Positions 20,244-32,765 of a DNA stretch of 64,000 bases are shown here, piece by piece (the first letter of the stretch is position 1; every line of letters starts with the position of its first letter). The DNA comes from Gadus chalcogrammus (Eukaryota > Chordata > Actinopteri > Gadiformes > Gadidae): NCBI RefSeq assembly GCF_026213295.1, contig NC_079413.1, forward strand, positions 18,184,030 to 18,248,029, read 5' to 3'. The position numbers and the translations under genes are program-made. The notes beneath the pieces were generated by a model. The model was not told where the DNA came from. It ran no database searches and saw nothing but the letters and a program-made list of their open reading frames with translations.

Positions 20244-20277
<34 letters not shown>

Positions 20278-22980
20278 GCCTAATTAAATATATTGCCTAT
20301 ATATATGTATAGGCTATATATATAATTAGGCTATAATTATATTATTTAGCGTGTAATGAGACAATCTATAGCCAAATTGTCGAAGATGCCCGAGAATCTC
20401 CGGGGATATCAGCATGGGAAATCGGCGAATCAGACCCATGAACCTATAAAGAAAGACGTCATCTCAAGCGGGAGAGAACGTTTGCGGTGCTGGTTTGTGT
20501 CACGTAAGTACAGTGCCGTGTTCCAATACCCGTACTGTCCGTACTTACTAGCCAAAATTTGAGTATGCAGTACGTTCCAATTCAGATCCGGCGAAAATAA
20601 GTATACTTCAAGGACCCGGATGCCGTACTCAAAACGGGCTAATCGTGAAGTGTGGATCGAAGGACACTCCCCGTACTCAACGGCAGCCATCTTAGCAACG
20701 TAGCGAAAGAGGCGGAGCCAGGCTGAGCCAAAGTCGGCGCATTTCCCACATAGTCTGAGTAATTTTGTAGTTTTTATAGTTTTTATAGCTTTTTATAGCT
20801 GCTAGGCGTAAAGAGTTCACCGTTCAAAGCGGGATGTTTATTGCGGGGGAGGAGCCACGGCGGCAAACGTGATCGTAATTTCCGGTTAGTGCACCACGGA
20901 GTACTCGATTTGGAACAGCACTCACATCTGAAAAATTAACGTAGTAGACAGTGCGGATAGTATAGGCTACTTCCTTTAAGTATACTCATGGAAGTATGGT
21001 TATGGTCTCACGAAAATACGTGACACTGTCACGTTATTTAATCTATTGAAACGTGATCAGGGACACGTAGGCCTATTTTCTAAATGTTGTATTTCAATTG
21101 GAAGTAGGCTATTTGTAGTGTCACTAAGCATGACTTCCAAACTAAGGTTCTGTCCGGGAGCGTTCTCCCTAATGTCCCTTATGGAGCTCCGTACAGATCA
21201 TTCATTGTTGAAAATTGTCTGTGATAACTAACAAATGACAGCTTTTGGCCACCCAATTGTATGTCTCGATGTTTATTTTATCTAGCCATCTACTCTCTTG
21301 TTTTTGGCTATGTGAATGAACGTCCGCGTCAATGCCTCGATCGCAAGTCCAGTGTCGCGAGCGGACGTTGCCATGACATCTAGAAATCATACCGTATTTA
21401 ATGGGTTGTAGTGAGTGTAACATAATTCACCTACAGTATTTTGTTATGTGTTTTGTTCTTTCAATTGTGTTGGGCATGTCGTTTACTATCTTGGTGGTTC
21501 AGGGATCGCTGTCCCTTTTAAGAATTACGAGCGTCTCATGACGTCAGAGCCCATACGGGATTTGTTTACCTTCAGCACGTTTTGATTTCCTGTTTTTCTC
21601 TTACTAAATAAACGAGTCACACAACTGTGTGCTCAACGTGCGAAATTGTATCTCTCACTTATGGCAATTTCCACAGGGTTATCATTAATATTGATGTGTA
21701 GGGGTTGTTTATACCTCGTGAATAATATTGTTTAGACCCCGGTCTGGGGGGATACTCTGATTCTGATTGGCTGCTGTGCGTGCATTAACTTCTGATATAG
21801 CCCTACAGACACCTGCTAAGTAGTTCCAGTCAGTGATTAGATTCTCTGCCCGAGTCCGACGCGGGCCGGGGCGGGCCGATATTTCCCACCACTATATTCG
21901 GGCCGGGCCTTTGATCGAGCGTTTTTATTTTTATTTTACCATTGGTTTATTGGCCTAATCTGAGGAGAAATCTATGCCATAAACAGAAATATTATAGGCC
22001 TTTATTACACGGGTTTTCTCAATGCCGTGGAACGCTCCGTTCATGGGTAGTAGTCCGGTGACTTGTCTATCCCAGCGTCTTCCGTTGCTAAGCGACGTCA
22101 CCGTCTTTGCGGACAAATTATTTCTCTGCTGATCAACACTACGAATGGCCAAAAGACTTGTATCCCCCCCCCCCTTAAATAAATACTATGGCAGAATTAT
22201 TATTATTATTATTATTACTATCATTCAACTTGAACATGTGTTTTTACAGTAGAGTGGTGGAGGTATGACGTATGTTGGCCAACCCGGAAGTGAGCGTCGC
22301 CCTGGATTCCCTCGACAAAAAGGCAACGGGTTTTGCCATTGGATTTTGGATTATTGCTGAAACATTTGCATCTTTGAAGCACCTCCTCAAAAACTGAAAA
22401 TAAATAAATAGATAAAAATAACCGTGCTCCAAAAAACGAAATGTAAACCAATGCATTCTGAATGGGAGTGTTTCTCTGATTTTTCCATGCTACACAGAAC
22501 GAAATGTAAACCCATGCAAATAAAGACTTCATGGTCATAATAATTTAAATATCATTAATATCTTGAGTGTGTAGGGTGGTATTCAATTTCTTTCAACGGG
22601 GCTGCATCCAGTCACTTACTTAGACCGTTATGGTTGCTATGGTGGTTGCTATCGACCGCCCCCTCTAATCCTTACATGGCTCTAAAAACCACGCGGCAAA
22701 GGAGCTGCCGTCCATTGTGTTGTTTTCGTCGTAAACTAGGGTCCGATGGTTAGAGAAAAGGCAGATATTCCAAGGTATCCTTAAAAGGCAGCTTGGATGT
22801 TTTTATTTTCTGCAGTTTAGACTTCTACTATAACCTATTTTGGAAAGCAAAACACCAAGCTCATTGATTTAACGAGGCAGGGTTATTTGAAACAATTGAT
22901 TAAGTAAATATTTGTGAGATGTCATTACTTCTCCTGAGTTTGCTTCCTATTTATGTCGAGTATACACCCCTACTGTCCAC
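19954..22980. repeat. 20-kb inverted duplication, outer left arm (L1)
   Basis: This block returns inverted at about 37160-40254. Its outer edge falls inside the first codons of the hAT transposase: the start codon and the next dozen codons are present in both arms, then the sequences part. It includes a GA microsatellite (20112-20177), an AT microsatellite (20249-20277) and a 0.4-kb inner element near 20512-20925 with inverted ends resembling GTGCTGTTCCAA. No protein gene is convincing in it. Confidence 0.88.
20112..20277. repeat. GA-rich and AT microsatellites
   Basis: A GAGA-rich tract spans 20112-20177 and a TATATA tract 20249-20277. The mirror copies are CT-rich at 40019-40082 and TA-rich near 39920-39945, with different lengths. 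Confidence 0.85.
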
Positions 22981-23125
22981 ACAACCCAGTCACACTGGAT
23001 ACGTAGCATTTCAACGTAAAAAATAGCGTGTTATACCTACAGTATCCACGCGTGCCGCTGTGGAGGCGGGTTTCGGGGTTTGGGTTTCACGGCTTTCGCG
23101 GCAAATTGTGGACACGATTGTTTAG

Positions 23126-23242
23126 GGGGGGGGGGGGGGGTAGGCTGTTGTTGACCGGGGGGGGGGGGGGGGGGGGGGGGAAGACACGTTTGTTGAGGGG
23201 GGGGGGAGACACGTTTGTAGGGGGGGGGGGGGGGGGGGCACG
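23126..23242 (+). repeat. G-run array (potential G-quadruplex)
   Basis: Five runs of about 10-20 G alternate with short units such as GACACGTTTGTTGA. The mirror copy at 34632-34760 has the same units with C runs of different lengths. Such runs can form G-quadruplexes and are unstable in replication and sequencing. Confidence 0.85.
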
Positions 23243-24171
23243 CTCGACAACGAGAGTTGGTTTTTATTGAACGCTCGACAACGAGAGTTGGTTTTTATTG
23301 AACGAGACTTCAACACGGAACAGCTGCACGAAACGATGGTCACGTCACTCTCGGTGACGGTGTCGACAAACTTGAACACACGAACAATGTTAATAGAACA
23401 ACACACAACCACATAACATCCCGAACCCATCAACCCCACTTAATCCTAACAACAAAACAAGTTCACAAAAGCCCCTTTTGTCAACTGACAACCCCAATTC
23501 CCAGAATCCCCCGCGGCTCCGGAACACGGCGTAGCCTATATTAATCTTTATTATCTGAATGGGAAATGCAATATTTTAGGAGAGATACACCATTAAACGC
23601 GTTTCTAATGACATTTCTAGCGAGAAATGTACATTTTCCTTACATAATCTTCAGTCAGTGAATGTGTATGATCTTTATTAATCTTTATTATCTGAATGGG
23701 AAATGCAATATTTTAGGACCGATTCACCATTAAACGTGTTTCTAATAACATTTCTAGAGAGAAATATACTTTTTACTTGCATAATCTTCAGTCAGTATAA
23801 CACGCTATTTTATGTTGAAATGCGACGTAATCCAGTGTTCACAAAACATACACTGTCAACGTATGCTTAGTTTTATAGTTTTATAGTCTGATCTTTAGTT
23901 TTATAGTTATTAGGATTTGATCGGCTTGCTCGCATGTTTCAACGACGTCAGGTTGTTAGGAATAGGGACGCTGCTTTCGCTAAACTAGCAGCTCACGTGC
24001 TTCCTGCGTTTGTGTTATTAAACTGTTACTTTATGTACCTTTTAATGATATCATCTTGTTAGAAACACGTATATCTGAGAGCCAACCCAGTCGCCAAAAG
24101 CATACGTTGACAGTGTACGTTTCGTGAACACTGGATTACGTCGCATTTCAACATAAAATAGCGTGTTATAC

Positions 24172-24260
24172 ACACACACGCACGCACACACACACAAGCA
24201 CACACACGCACACGCACGCACAGACACACACAGACACAGACACACACACACGCACACGGT
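24172..24260. repeat. CA-rich microsatellite
   Basis: Alternating CA with interspersed CG dinucleotides. The inverted counterpart is GT-rich at 33695-33785. Confidence 0.9.
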
Positions 24261-24489
24261 GCATTTCGCTGCTAAAACAACAACTACAAAATATTCCCTC
24301 GAATATTATTACTAAAGAACCGTTTTCCAAAGAACGAAATGTAAACCAATGCATTCTGAATGGGAGTGTTTCTCCGATTTTTCCATTCTACACAGAACGA
24401 AATGTAAACCCATGCAAATAAAGACTTCATGGTCATAATAATTTAAATATCATTAATCTCCTGAGTGTGTTGGGTGGTATTCTATTTTT

Positions 24490-25757
24490 TTCAACGGGGC
24501 TGGTGCCGTCTCCTTTTGACCTTTTGACCCCAGACTTCTGGGGGAATAGCTGAATCAATTCATTTGTCAATCAGAAGCATGTAAATATCTTCCCGGTGGG
24601 GTAGGAGGACGAACAAGGTGTCCTTCAACATCTACGCTTCCAGGCGATTGCAACGGTGCCACACATGAGCATATTCGAACATGTTTAATGGTAGTAATTC
24701 GCTGTCGAAATTGGAGGCCTTAATCAATAATGAGCAGCTATTGATTTGCTTCCCGATAATTTTTTTTGACAAATGACATGTTATTTAGCATCTACACGTT
24801 GAGCTGAGTCCAATGACACCAAGCATGACACTCTAGCTAATGGTAACATGTATTTTACATGGTACACCTAGGTCTAGGACATGATCTCGGTGTAGCAAGA
24901 GGGCGAGCTTGATCTCATTGGACTCAGCTTAACGTGTAGATGCTAATTAACATGTAATTTGTCAAAAATCTCCATCGGGAAGCAAATCTATAGCTGGTCA
25001 TTATTGATAAAGGCCTCCAAAATCGACAGCTAATTACTACCCCGAAACATATACATGTGTGGCACTGTTGCAATCGTCTCGAAACGTAGATGTCAAAGGA
25101 CACCTTGTTTGCCCTGTTGCGCGACCGGGAAGATATTTTCATACTTCTAATGGATTGATTCATATTTTAAGGTTCTCGGAGTGAGACTTTAAGCGGCTGC
25201 AGCAGAAGTGTTGAGACGAAAGATGATATCAAGACATTAATAGAATATTCCCATTCACATTATGATTCTTCGTCATAACATCCGACCAAACATCCTTTAC
25301 ATTCACCGAGCGAAGATTATGAAAGTCCAGGCCCCCCCTTCCTGCACTCGGGGTCCGACCGGGCCAAGTTTTGGTGCGGGGGTCCCAGTTAGGCCCTAGA
25401 ATATGGTATTCAAATTTCAGGGCGGTAGGACCTTCCTATCTCAAAAACTGTTTTTCCACCACATTCTGAACCATTAGGTCTCGCAGGCAACACTTCTGAA
25501 GGGGCTTTGTCCAAATGACAGTCCATTTGGGAAAACTTTTTTTCTCTATGGGCTAGAACTACAAATCTTGGATATGTCGTTCTCGGGGCCCCGGGAAATG
25601 TGTGTAAACATTTTAGCATCCCTAGCTATCTCTAAAAGGCCGGAAAAGGGGCGTGACCTCCAACAGTACAGTCACTGTAAATAAGACAGAGGTTAGTTTC
25701 TAGGCCCCATTTTTTGCGGGATGGAGGTGTACATTTGTGGCTTAATGTGTGTAGACA
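24490..25757. repeat. foldback repeat, left copy, first part (L3)
   Basis: The block matches the complement of about 35410-36720 and contains its own palindrome (about 24500-24880 against 24900-25160, sharing TAGCATCTACACGTTGAGCT-like arms). It is cut at 25757 by the CACTA-type element and continues at 32959-33470. Confidence 0.8.
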
Positions 25758-26679
25758 CACTGTAAACCCGAATAAGTTCAGAATACTCAAAACTTTTGTG
25801 GAAACCGATTACCTCAAAGTTTTTGAGTAAGTAAATTAGAATATTTAAGTAAGTCTGTACTTAAATATTTTTACATCATTTACTCAAATATTACTTATTA
25901 TTAAAAAAAAATTGTGAGTGTACTGTACTTAAAACATTTGTTTTAATTTGTATAAACGTTTTAATTTTTTTGCAATGACTTGTTATGATGATATTGTACT
26001 TAATTATTCAACATCTTTAAACTCAAAAAATATACTGGTTAGTAACCAAAAAGATAATTTTACAAAGCTCATAAACTACTATTTTTTTTAAGTTCAGAAT
26101 ACTCAAATAAACTTAGAATATTTCAATGTTTTTATTCAGATTTTATTCTTTTTCTCCAAACCACTTTGGTCACAGCAACAGAGCTGTAAGTATACAAACA
26201 CCACATACACACATCTGTATGTTAACCATGGACATCCAACTTGTAAAACCAGGCCAGTAAAACAAGGCCAACAAATGCACAATCTGAAAATGTAAACACA
26301 CCCCGTTTGGTTGAAGGATACCTTGCATATCATGAACCGTCAACATATACATCCACACATACATTATATAAAAACAGATTTATATGGCTATGTATAAATC
26401 ACTGCAAATGTTTAAATGTTTGTATAAAAGCATTGGGAACTTGTGCTCAGTGTAAAGGTATGGCCTTTCAAAACAGCATCTTCAAGTTTTTTTTACATCT
26501 ATGGCCATTCAAGGAAATAATTTGAAATGAATAAAAAATAAATTAAATAAATAACCAAAAAGTAAATATCAGGATATCAGATATCAAGTCATTGAACATG
26601 AATAAAAAATAAATCAAATAAATAACCAAAAAGGAACATAAATCAATGTAACAACAAACATGCATCATACAGGTAACGT

Positions 26680-29107
26680 CTACACTGTAAGCAGGTCATT
26701 TTTCAAAGAGAGCAGAGTAGGTTTCAGGGGTGCACCGTCATCCAACCCCATTAGAACCTTTTGTATGAAAGTGAAGGTGCCAACAAGCTTCTTTGGGTAG
26801 TCGAGATGTAACACATACACCAGCCCAAACAGTAACACATATGCATCGGCAAACGTGGCAATGTCCCTCATGATGAATTCATCTTCCACCACAATGGCTG
26901 TGGATACGGGACTGAAGTGAACGGGAGATGCACTTCTTTCTCTGATCATCGTGACAATACCAATGGGTGTGTCCTCGATGTCTGGCTCCTCTGATTCCTC
27001 AGTCTGGAAAATGCAAAAGTACACTGGTAACTATTTCTGAATACTTATACAGCTGCCCATTCAAAAATTAAGTATACAACTAAGTATTACACAATAACAA
27101 CAAAGATAAGTTAACCCCTTCCACTACTCCTCTCCCCCCCCCCCCCAATTAAGGTTAAGTGGCTCAACTAGAAATTTCCCCTCAGATATTTTGAGAAATC
27201 CCTTGGACCTCTGCTGGGGGTGCCTTCTTCAGTCAGTCAGTCAGTCAGTCAGTCAGTCAGTCAGTCAGTCAGTCAGTGAGTGAGTGAGTGAGTGAGTGAG
27301 TGAGTGGAGTGAGTATGTGATGGTGAGAAAAAGAAGCCTTAGGGCCCTACTTACAACACCAAGGCACTTCAAAAGAGCTCCAATGGTAAAAGGTGATTAG
27401 TGATGAGATCTTTTATATAAATATATTAAGACTTACGTTCCAAGTCTTGAAAAACTGTGTGTCCTCTTCCCGCAGGTATACTGAGAGAGCACGAAGGGCC
27501 ACAGTGCGTTTCATGTTGATATCCTGCACATCCTGGGTGGATAAACAAAGACACATGAGAAAAAAAACAGGGGCCCTTTGCTGCCGACAAAGTATGACTT
27601 ACTTTACTAAATATGTACATGTTACAGGATAACTAATTGATTTAAAGTTAAAAGTGAAGGACTGCCCCTTGTATAGTAGTAGTATATAGTAATGAAGTGG
27701 TAGTAAATGCTGACAATCCTGGCAGCCAGCTGTCCCATGTGGATAAAATTTAGACAAAGTCCATTTTAGCTTTTTTTCAACTCACCTCAGTTTCATAATA
27801 CTGTAGGATGTCTCGCAGTGCTCCTGCCACCCTTCCAGTACGAGCTGCCTTCTGTCTGTAAAGTTCTATGAGCTGTTGAATGTGCCGATCTAGTTCACAA
27901 TAAAACTGGTTCCGTAAATTTATATTGGTGATCCTGTGGAACTCAGCACAGACCTACAAAATAACATGGACACACAAAGTATGTGAAAGACAGTAAAATA
28001 CCAAAGGGAAACACATCATAGTCACATTTGATGGGTGCACTATCTTTTTAAAATGAATAGCCAGTACAATAAAAATAGTTGAAGATGAGCAGAAAACACT
28101 TTGAGTCTGTGTATTATTGTTTTTGTTATTATTATTTTTACCTGTGATTGGACCTGAAGGGCAGGCCATCTCTCCAGAAAGTCCTTCACCAATGGGTCTC
28201 CCTGAACAATTTCCTGACGACGAAGTGCAAAGGTTGTCTGCATGAGTTTCTCTATTGATTGTAGGTTTCTGTCGGCTCTATCAACTTCAGCTTTCATCTC
28301 TATTCTCATTTCCTCCAAACTGTCCTCGTTTTGTCCTCTTGGGAAGTTTGGGAGAAAGTTTACTTCAGCCCTTCTGGCTTTTTTAATGTTCGAGTGGGGA
28401 TGTGCTTTCTCTGGATTATTCCTGCTTCTTTTCCCTGTATTTACGGACACCTCCTTGCATCCAGCTCTTGCCAGCCTAGTACGGTAATTTCCCATTTTAA
28501 ATTTCAGGCTAATTTTCCATCCGTACCACCCACTCGCAGACCCCAGCTCTTTCAGACATGGGTGAGCGTTAATCAGGGCGTCAGCTGCCATGCCTACATC
28601 CCTGTCGCTTGGGTACGGTTTAAAAGAGTACATTAAGGAGGCCATGTTCTCTATAATGTTGTGTTTTTGTGCTCTGCTTAATTTTAGAGTCTTTCCAGAG
28701 CTCTCAAAAACACTGTTCCCCTCTTGCAAGACATGTTCAACTTTATACGAAAAAGTTGGGACAGGGAAAACATCAGGCCATGTTTTTTGCCGTTGGCTTA
28801 CAGGCACGTGAGGCAGGATATCTGTGTCTGAACTACCACATGAACTTAGGTCACTTTCTGATCTAACAACTCTAAGCGTGCCCTTCTCTGGCAGGTCTTC
28901 TACATCAACCAAACAGCAGAGCTCTCCTCCGAAGTCCGGATCCTCATACTGTAACGTGAATTCAAAGTCCAGCCTTGGCTTAGCTTTGTCTTTCAAGATG
29001 CCGATGAGCTCATCAACTGATGTTGGCCTCTCATTCAAAGTCACTTTCACAGCCACATCAGTAGCTATGTAGACACGAAGAAGGTACTTTGGGGACATGG
29101 CCATCAG
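26680..29107 (-). CDS. SAMD3-like accessory protein of the CACTA element, four exons
   Basis: Exons by GT/AG sites on the minus strand are 29107-28142, 27953-27786, 27532-27437 and 27003-26680. All junctions keep the frame and give about 516 aa from ATG at 29104. An acceptor CAG just before 29107 implies an upstream non-coding exon. The N-terminus resembles a PB1 domain (QYEDPDFGGELCCLVDVEDL). A conserved basic DNA-binding-like block follows (GWYGWKISLKFKMGNYRTRL, about residues 195-214), then a helical tail. Similar proteins are annotated in fish as SAM-domain-containing 3-like, although no SAM domain is seen here. By analogy with TnpA of plant CACTA elements it may help excision; that is inference. 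Confidence 0.75.
27227..27312. repeat. compound CAGT/GAGT microsatellite in intron
   Basis: About 13 CAGT units change directly to about 8 GAGT units. It lies in the last intron of the SAMD3-like gene. Confidence 0.9.
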
Positions 29108-29275
29108 CTGAAAATCAAGAGAGAGAACAGTTATCAAATTTTGTAGGGAATGAAACAACAAAACTTAGTCTAAAAAAATCATCTTTACACATTCATTTAC
29201 ACAGTCAAAAACTTCAAATGAAAGAATTTAGACATTTCCTTTCATCTCAAAATCAACTCACTGTTTTGGTATGAA

Positions 29276-31951
29276 TTACTTTCTGTTCAGCTGTATGTAG
29301 CGCTTGGGTGTCAACAGAAGTTGTCCTTCAACATGGTACGCTGAGAGCGGTAAGCTGTCATTAAGCTCTAATATGTTGTTGACTGTTAAATTTCCAGGGT
29401 ACAGTTTGTACGATCTCAAGTGTTCAATGTAACATGACTTGTGTTCCCTGCATAGAAACATTACATCACTGTTAACAAGTAGGATCTGCTCAATCCTGCT
29501 AAACTGAGGCAGTCCTCCCTCTTGTCCCACAGATACAAACCTCCCAACATCATACATGGTGCCATCCAAAATGATGTTTGATGTGCTGTATATGACACTG
29601 CTGTCTGTTTTTTGTCTAATGTACTGTTGAGCAACATCTGGAAGGACTGAGACCAAGACTGAAGAGACATTTGATGCCTGCTGGTGTGGTTTAAAGAATG
29701 AGGGTGCACTGAGGTAGTATGATACCATGTGCTGATGCCGTGTTGCTAGGGTTTTCACCACATTCTTAAAGTTTTGTGTATCGTGTATTACACGCTTGAA
29801 AAACCTATGCTTTCCTTCAAATCTCATAGTCCACAAATGGACAAGGGGTCCAAAACAACGTCTGAGATCTGGGTAGTGCTCTAAATAGTGATGCTTAGGA
29901 AGCAGTCTGAACTCAGGGAAAACCTCCTGAAGCAGTCGTCTGTGATCCTGAATCTTGGTCTTCAAATAGTCAATAGATTCATCATCAAATGTTGGGGACA
30001 GGACTAGTTCGACAATATCTTTTAAATCCATCAATATAGTCCAAGCCCCATCTCCATCAGGAACTGTATGGCCTATCATCAATGGCAGTAGTCGCAACAA
30101 TGTGCTGTTCTCATGACCATTACCACCAATTGACCGCTTTCTGGCAAAGGTCTTTGAAATTGGCCGTGATCTGTTAACTTTATCCGAGTTTTCGTATTGG
30201 AATGACATGATTTTTCTGTTTAGTCCCTCGAGAGTTAAGTATTTAAGCCTTATCATCTCCTGAATGCAGAGGGCCAATTCTACCGGCACAATGCCCTCAA
30301 AAAGGTCATGTAAAATATCTGGTGGGAAGCCAGTGGTTGTGTGAAAATGCCGTAAACTCTCATTCAAGACACAATCCCCTTTGACACCAACTACACTGTG
30401 ACTCTGATCCCCTTGCATAACAGTCAGCAAATTACGGTCATGACTAGCTTTGGTCCTCAGACAAAATTCACCGTCTCCAACTTCATGAGACAGAATCTGG
30501 TCTCGTGTGGCATTGCAAAAACGACAAATGTGTCCTGCACGGAAGGATTGCATGAAGCCTGCTAATGCGTGTGCTGCCAGGTTGTCAGACACAACACAAA
30601 GAACAGTACCTTGAACTGACTGGCCAAGAGACTCGATGAACACACCGTCTTGTTCAAGAGTGCAAAGGTCTTGTAACAAAGGACGGAGAACTGTTTTGTA
30701 TCCATACTTCTGGACATCAGGGACCTTACAAATGGCTGCTAGCTGAATAACATGCAGCGCTGATCTGTATTTAAGTGGAAGATCTGCAAGCACCCAGTAA
30801 ACTGAGCACAGTTTGTGAATTTTTCTTGAAGTGCCTAAAGGATTAGCAATTTCAATATCATCAATGTACAATACAATTGGCAGTGAGAGTTCTAAGGAAG
30901 ACAACAAATTATTCTTTTGAAAATATAAACCATCTTGGTGGCTCGTGTAATGGCCTTTTTGTGACACCTTTGTTTCCTTTATTCTTTCCAGGATGTCTGT
31001 GTGTTTAAACATTTCCTGGATCACCTGGAGAATAGGGACATAGGCTACTCTGCATCCAGGCTCCAACTCATACTGCACTGGCTTCACAACAGGGAAATTT
31101 TTTTCAACAAATTTTTTTCTTCGTTTTTTGGTTGACATCTCCTCCCCTTTAGTTGTGGCACTGACAAAAATATTTGTGTTCATAACCTCATTTACTAAAT
31201 CATTCAGGGTAGCTTCAGTAATAGAGATATCATGCCTCTGTAGTGTCTCCTTTACAGTATCCCTGATGAGAGGCTGAGACAAGGAAAATATCTGACTGAG
31301 ATGATCAACTATTTCCTGAGTTGCCATGTCAGAAACGTGGAGAACAGTTTGCATCTTAAGGAATAATGAGGAGAGATTATGGCGCAACTGGGCTCTCAAC
31401 TGACTGGAGTCACATACACTGTCATCCTCAGGATTATCAAATGAGTCTGCATGCTGGGATAGGAAATTATCTTCATAATCAAGGTCAGCAGCATTTACAG
31501 TAGCATTTTCTGTTGAAACTATCTCATCACTAAAGTCTGAACTATTTGCATGTATCCTACTTTTGTGTGTATTAAAAGAAGAATACACATTAGTGCTGTA
31601 GTTACAGTTTTTAAATGGGCATGTTATTGTCTCACGTTTTTTTAAATGGCCCCTTAAATGAGTGAACAATGTTTCTTGTGAGAAGGGCTGTTTCAAGTTA
31701 CACACAGAACAGGTAAAAGCTGCCCTTTCTGCTTGTGCTGTGTGACTTGCACTGGGTCTACACACATCTCTGTGAAACCGTGACAAATGAATTTTCAAGG
31801 CATTAAAGGACAGAAATGTACAAATACAAGAGTCATGGAGACATGGTAGAGGGCTAACTCTAGAGTAATGGCTGTGTTTCAAGCGATAGTGCCGGAATAA
31901 CTGTGCCCGGGTGTCTGCAGACACAATACACAATTTGCACTTCCACTCCAT
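29276..31951 (-). CDS. CACTA-type transposase with N-terminal C2H2 fingers
   Basis: A single 891-aa open frame. Four C2H2 fingers occupy about residues 4-140 (for example CSVCNLKQPFSQETLFTHLRGH). The central and C-terminal part carries motifs seen in Tnp2-type transposases: YIDDIEIANPLG, VVSDNLAAHALAGF, HICRFCNATRDQI, FPPDILHDLFEGIVP and RFEGKHRFFKRV. The Asp, Asp and Glu in these are candidate catalytic residues, an inference. It lies upstream of the SAMD3-like gene on the same strand, 170 bp away. Absence of stops over 2.7 kb suggests recent activity. Substitution-rate testing would be needed to call it domesticated. Confidence 0.85.
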   Translation of the reverse strand: MEWKCKLCIVSADTRAQLFRHYRLKHSHYSRVSPLPCLHDSCICTFLSFNALKIHLSRFHRDVCRPSASHTAQAERAAFTCSVCNLKQPFSQETLFTHLRGHLKKRETITCPFKNCNYSTNVYSSFNTHKSRIHANSSDFSDEIVSTENATVNAADLDYEDNFLSQHADSFDNPEDDSVCDSSQLRAQLRHNLSSLFLKMQTVLHVSDMATQEIVDHLSQIFSLSQPLIRDTVKETLQRHDISITEATLNDLVNEVMNTNIFVSATTKGEEMSTKKRRKKFVEKNFPVVKPVQYELEPGCRVAYVPILQVIQEMFKHTDILERIKETKVSQKGHYTSHQDGLYFQKNNLLSSLELSLPIVLYIDDIEIANPLGTSRKIHKLCSVYWVLADLPLKYRSALHVIQLAAICKVPDVQKYGYKTVLRPLLQDLCTLEQDGVFIESLGQSVQGTVLCVVSDNLAAHALAGFMQSFRAGHICRFCNATRDQILSHEVGDGEFCLRTKASHDRNLLTVMQGDQSHSVVGVKGDCVLNESLRHFHTTTGFPPDILHDLFEGIVPVELALCIQEMIRLKYLTLEGLNRKIMSFQYENSDKVNRSRPISKTFARKRSIGGNGHENSTLLRLLPLMIGHTVPDGDGAWTILMDLKDIVELVLSPTFDDESIDYLKTKIQDHRRLLQEVFPEFRLLPKHHYLEHYPDLRRCFGPLVHLWTMRFEGKHRFFKRVIHDTQNFKNVVKTLATRHQHMVSYYLSAPSFFKPHQQASNVSSVLVSVLPDVAQQYIRQKTDSSVIYSTSNIILDGTMYDVGRFVSVGQEGGLPQFSRIEQILLVNSDVMFLCREHKSCYIEHLRSYKLYPGNLTVNNILELNDSLPLSAYHVEGQLLLTPKRYIQLNRK

Positions 31952-32644
31952 TACTCAAACAAAAGTCATCTTCAGTGTCTTTCAAGATAGATGTTTACCA
32001 GAGGTTCTGTGCCATTCACTGCTCAGTGCTCTTCTCTGGTCTCAGGTGTTTGATCCTGTGGGATGACATAAAAAATAGCACTCTGAAACCACTCAAACAA
32101 TGCAGTCCAAATTTCTAATTAGAATATTTTAGCTAGAAATAAATAAAGTAATTTATACATTTTAAAACACAGATTGTGAACCCTTTCCAGTCAGTTCATG
32201 CAACACATCCTCACCAAAGACCGGTGGTAAGGTAATGTTAACTGTGACCGCGTGTTACGTTTAATTTGTAAACAAGTGCAAAAACTGCTCACTGAGGCCC
32301 AGTCCACACGAAGCCGAAACGGGCAACACACACACACCGTCTTCTTACTTCGAGGGGGAGGCGGCTTTACCGGACCATACCGGCTTATTTTCAACCAAAT
32401 GTTAACTTAACCAGCAGAAACACAATTATAAAGAATAAAAATAGCGTTGACTGAAAATATTTATCGTCATTATTGCACTCAGTTCGCAACACGTCCTCGC
32501 CAAAGAGCGGTAACTGACTGCGTGTTACGCTGAATGTGTAAAATAAAGCGCAGACAAACAAAAACAACAAAAACTATTTCGTTGTGGCATTTATTTAATT
32601 AAACAACATGCAAGTGAGTTTTGGAAGACTTTACCCTTATACTT

Positions 32645-32765
32645 ACAAGTTTTCTTAACTTCAGCAGCCGATGCACTCCTCTCGCTTCACGACCGCCATG
32701 TTGGTTTGATTTTTGCCTCGTTCGGTCGGTGCCGCCAACGTAATGGCGCAATGACGTCATTACGT
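32645..32765 (-). promoter_or_regulatory. candidate promoter and first exon of the CACTA genes
   Basis: On the minus strand a palindrome centred on TGACGTCA (a CRE/ATF-type site) stands near 32750. It is followed by a short GC-rich leader and a splice donor CTT/GTAAGT near 32645. This would supply the non-coding first exon needed by the downstream genes. No TATA box is evident. Confidence 0.45.

Larger units (their letters stand above)
22985..24410. repeat. 20-kb inverted duplication, middle left arm (L2)
   Basis: The block matches the complement of about 33545-34930. It contains G-run tandem motifs (23126-23242), a duplicated 33-bp unit near 23245-23305, two copies of a roughly 120-bp unit near 23545-23800, and a CA/CG microsatellite (24172-24260). 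Apparent Cys/Val-rich and Gly-rich frames here are microsatellite translations, not genes. Confidence 0.85.

Noticed and set aside
23028..23439. Gly-rich and Pro-rich frames at the G-run arrays (also 34433-34842)
   Set aside because: Created by G or C homopolymers; run lengths vary between the arms, so no frame is kept.
24051..24354. Cys/Val-rich reading frames over the CA microsatellite (and 33654-33904 in the other arm)
   Set aside because: They are translations of alternating CA/GT repeats; the frames overlap one another and have no homology or context.
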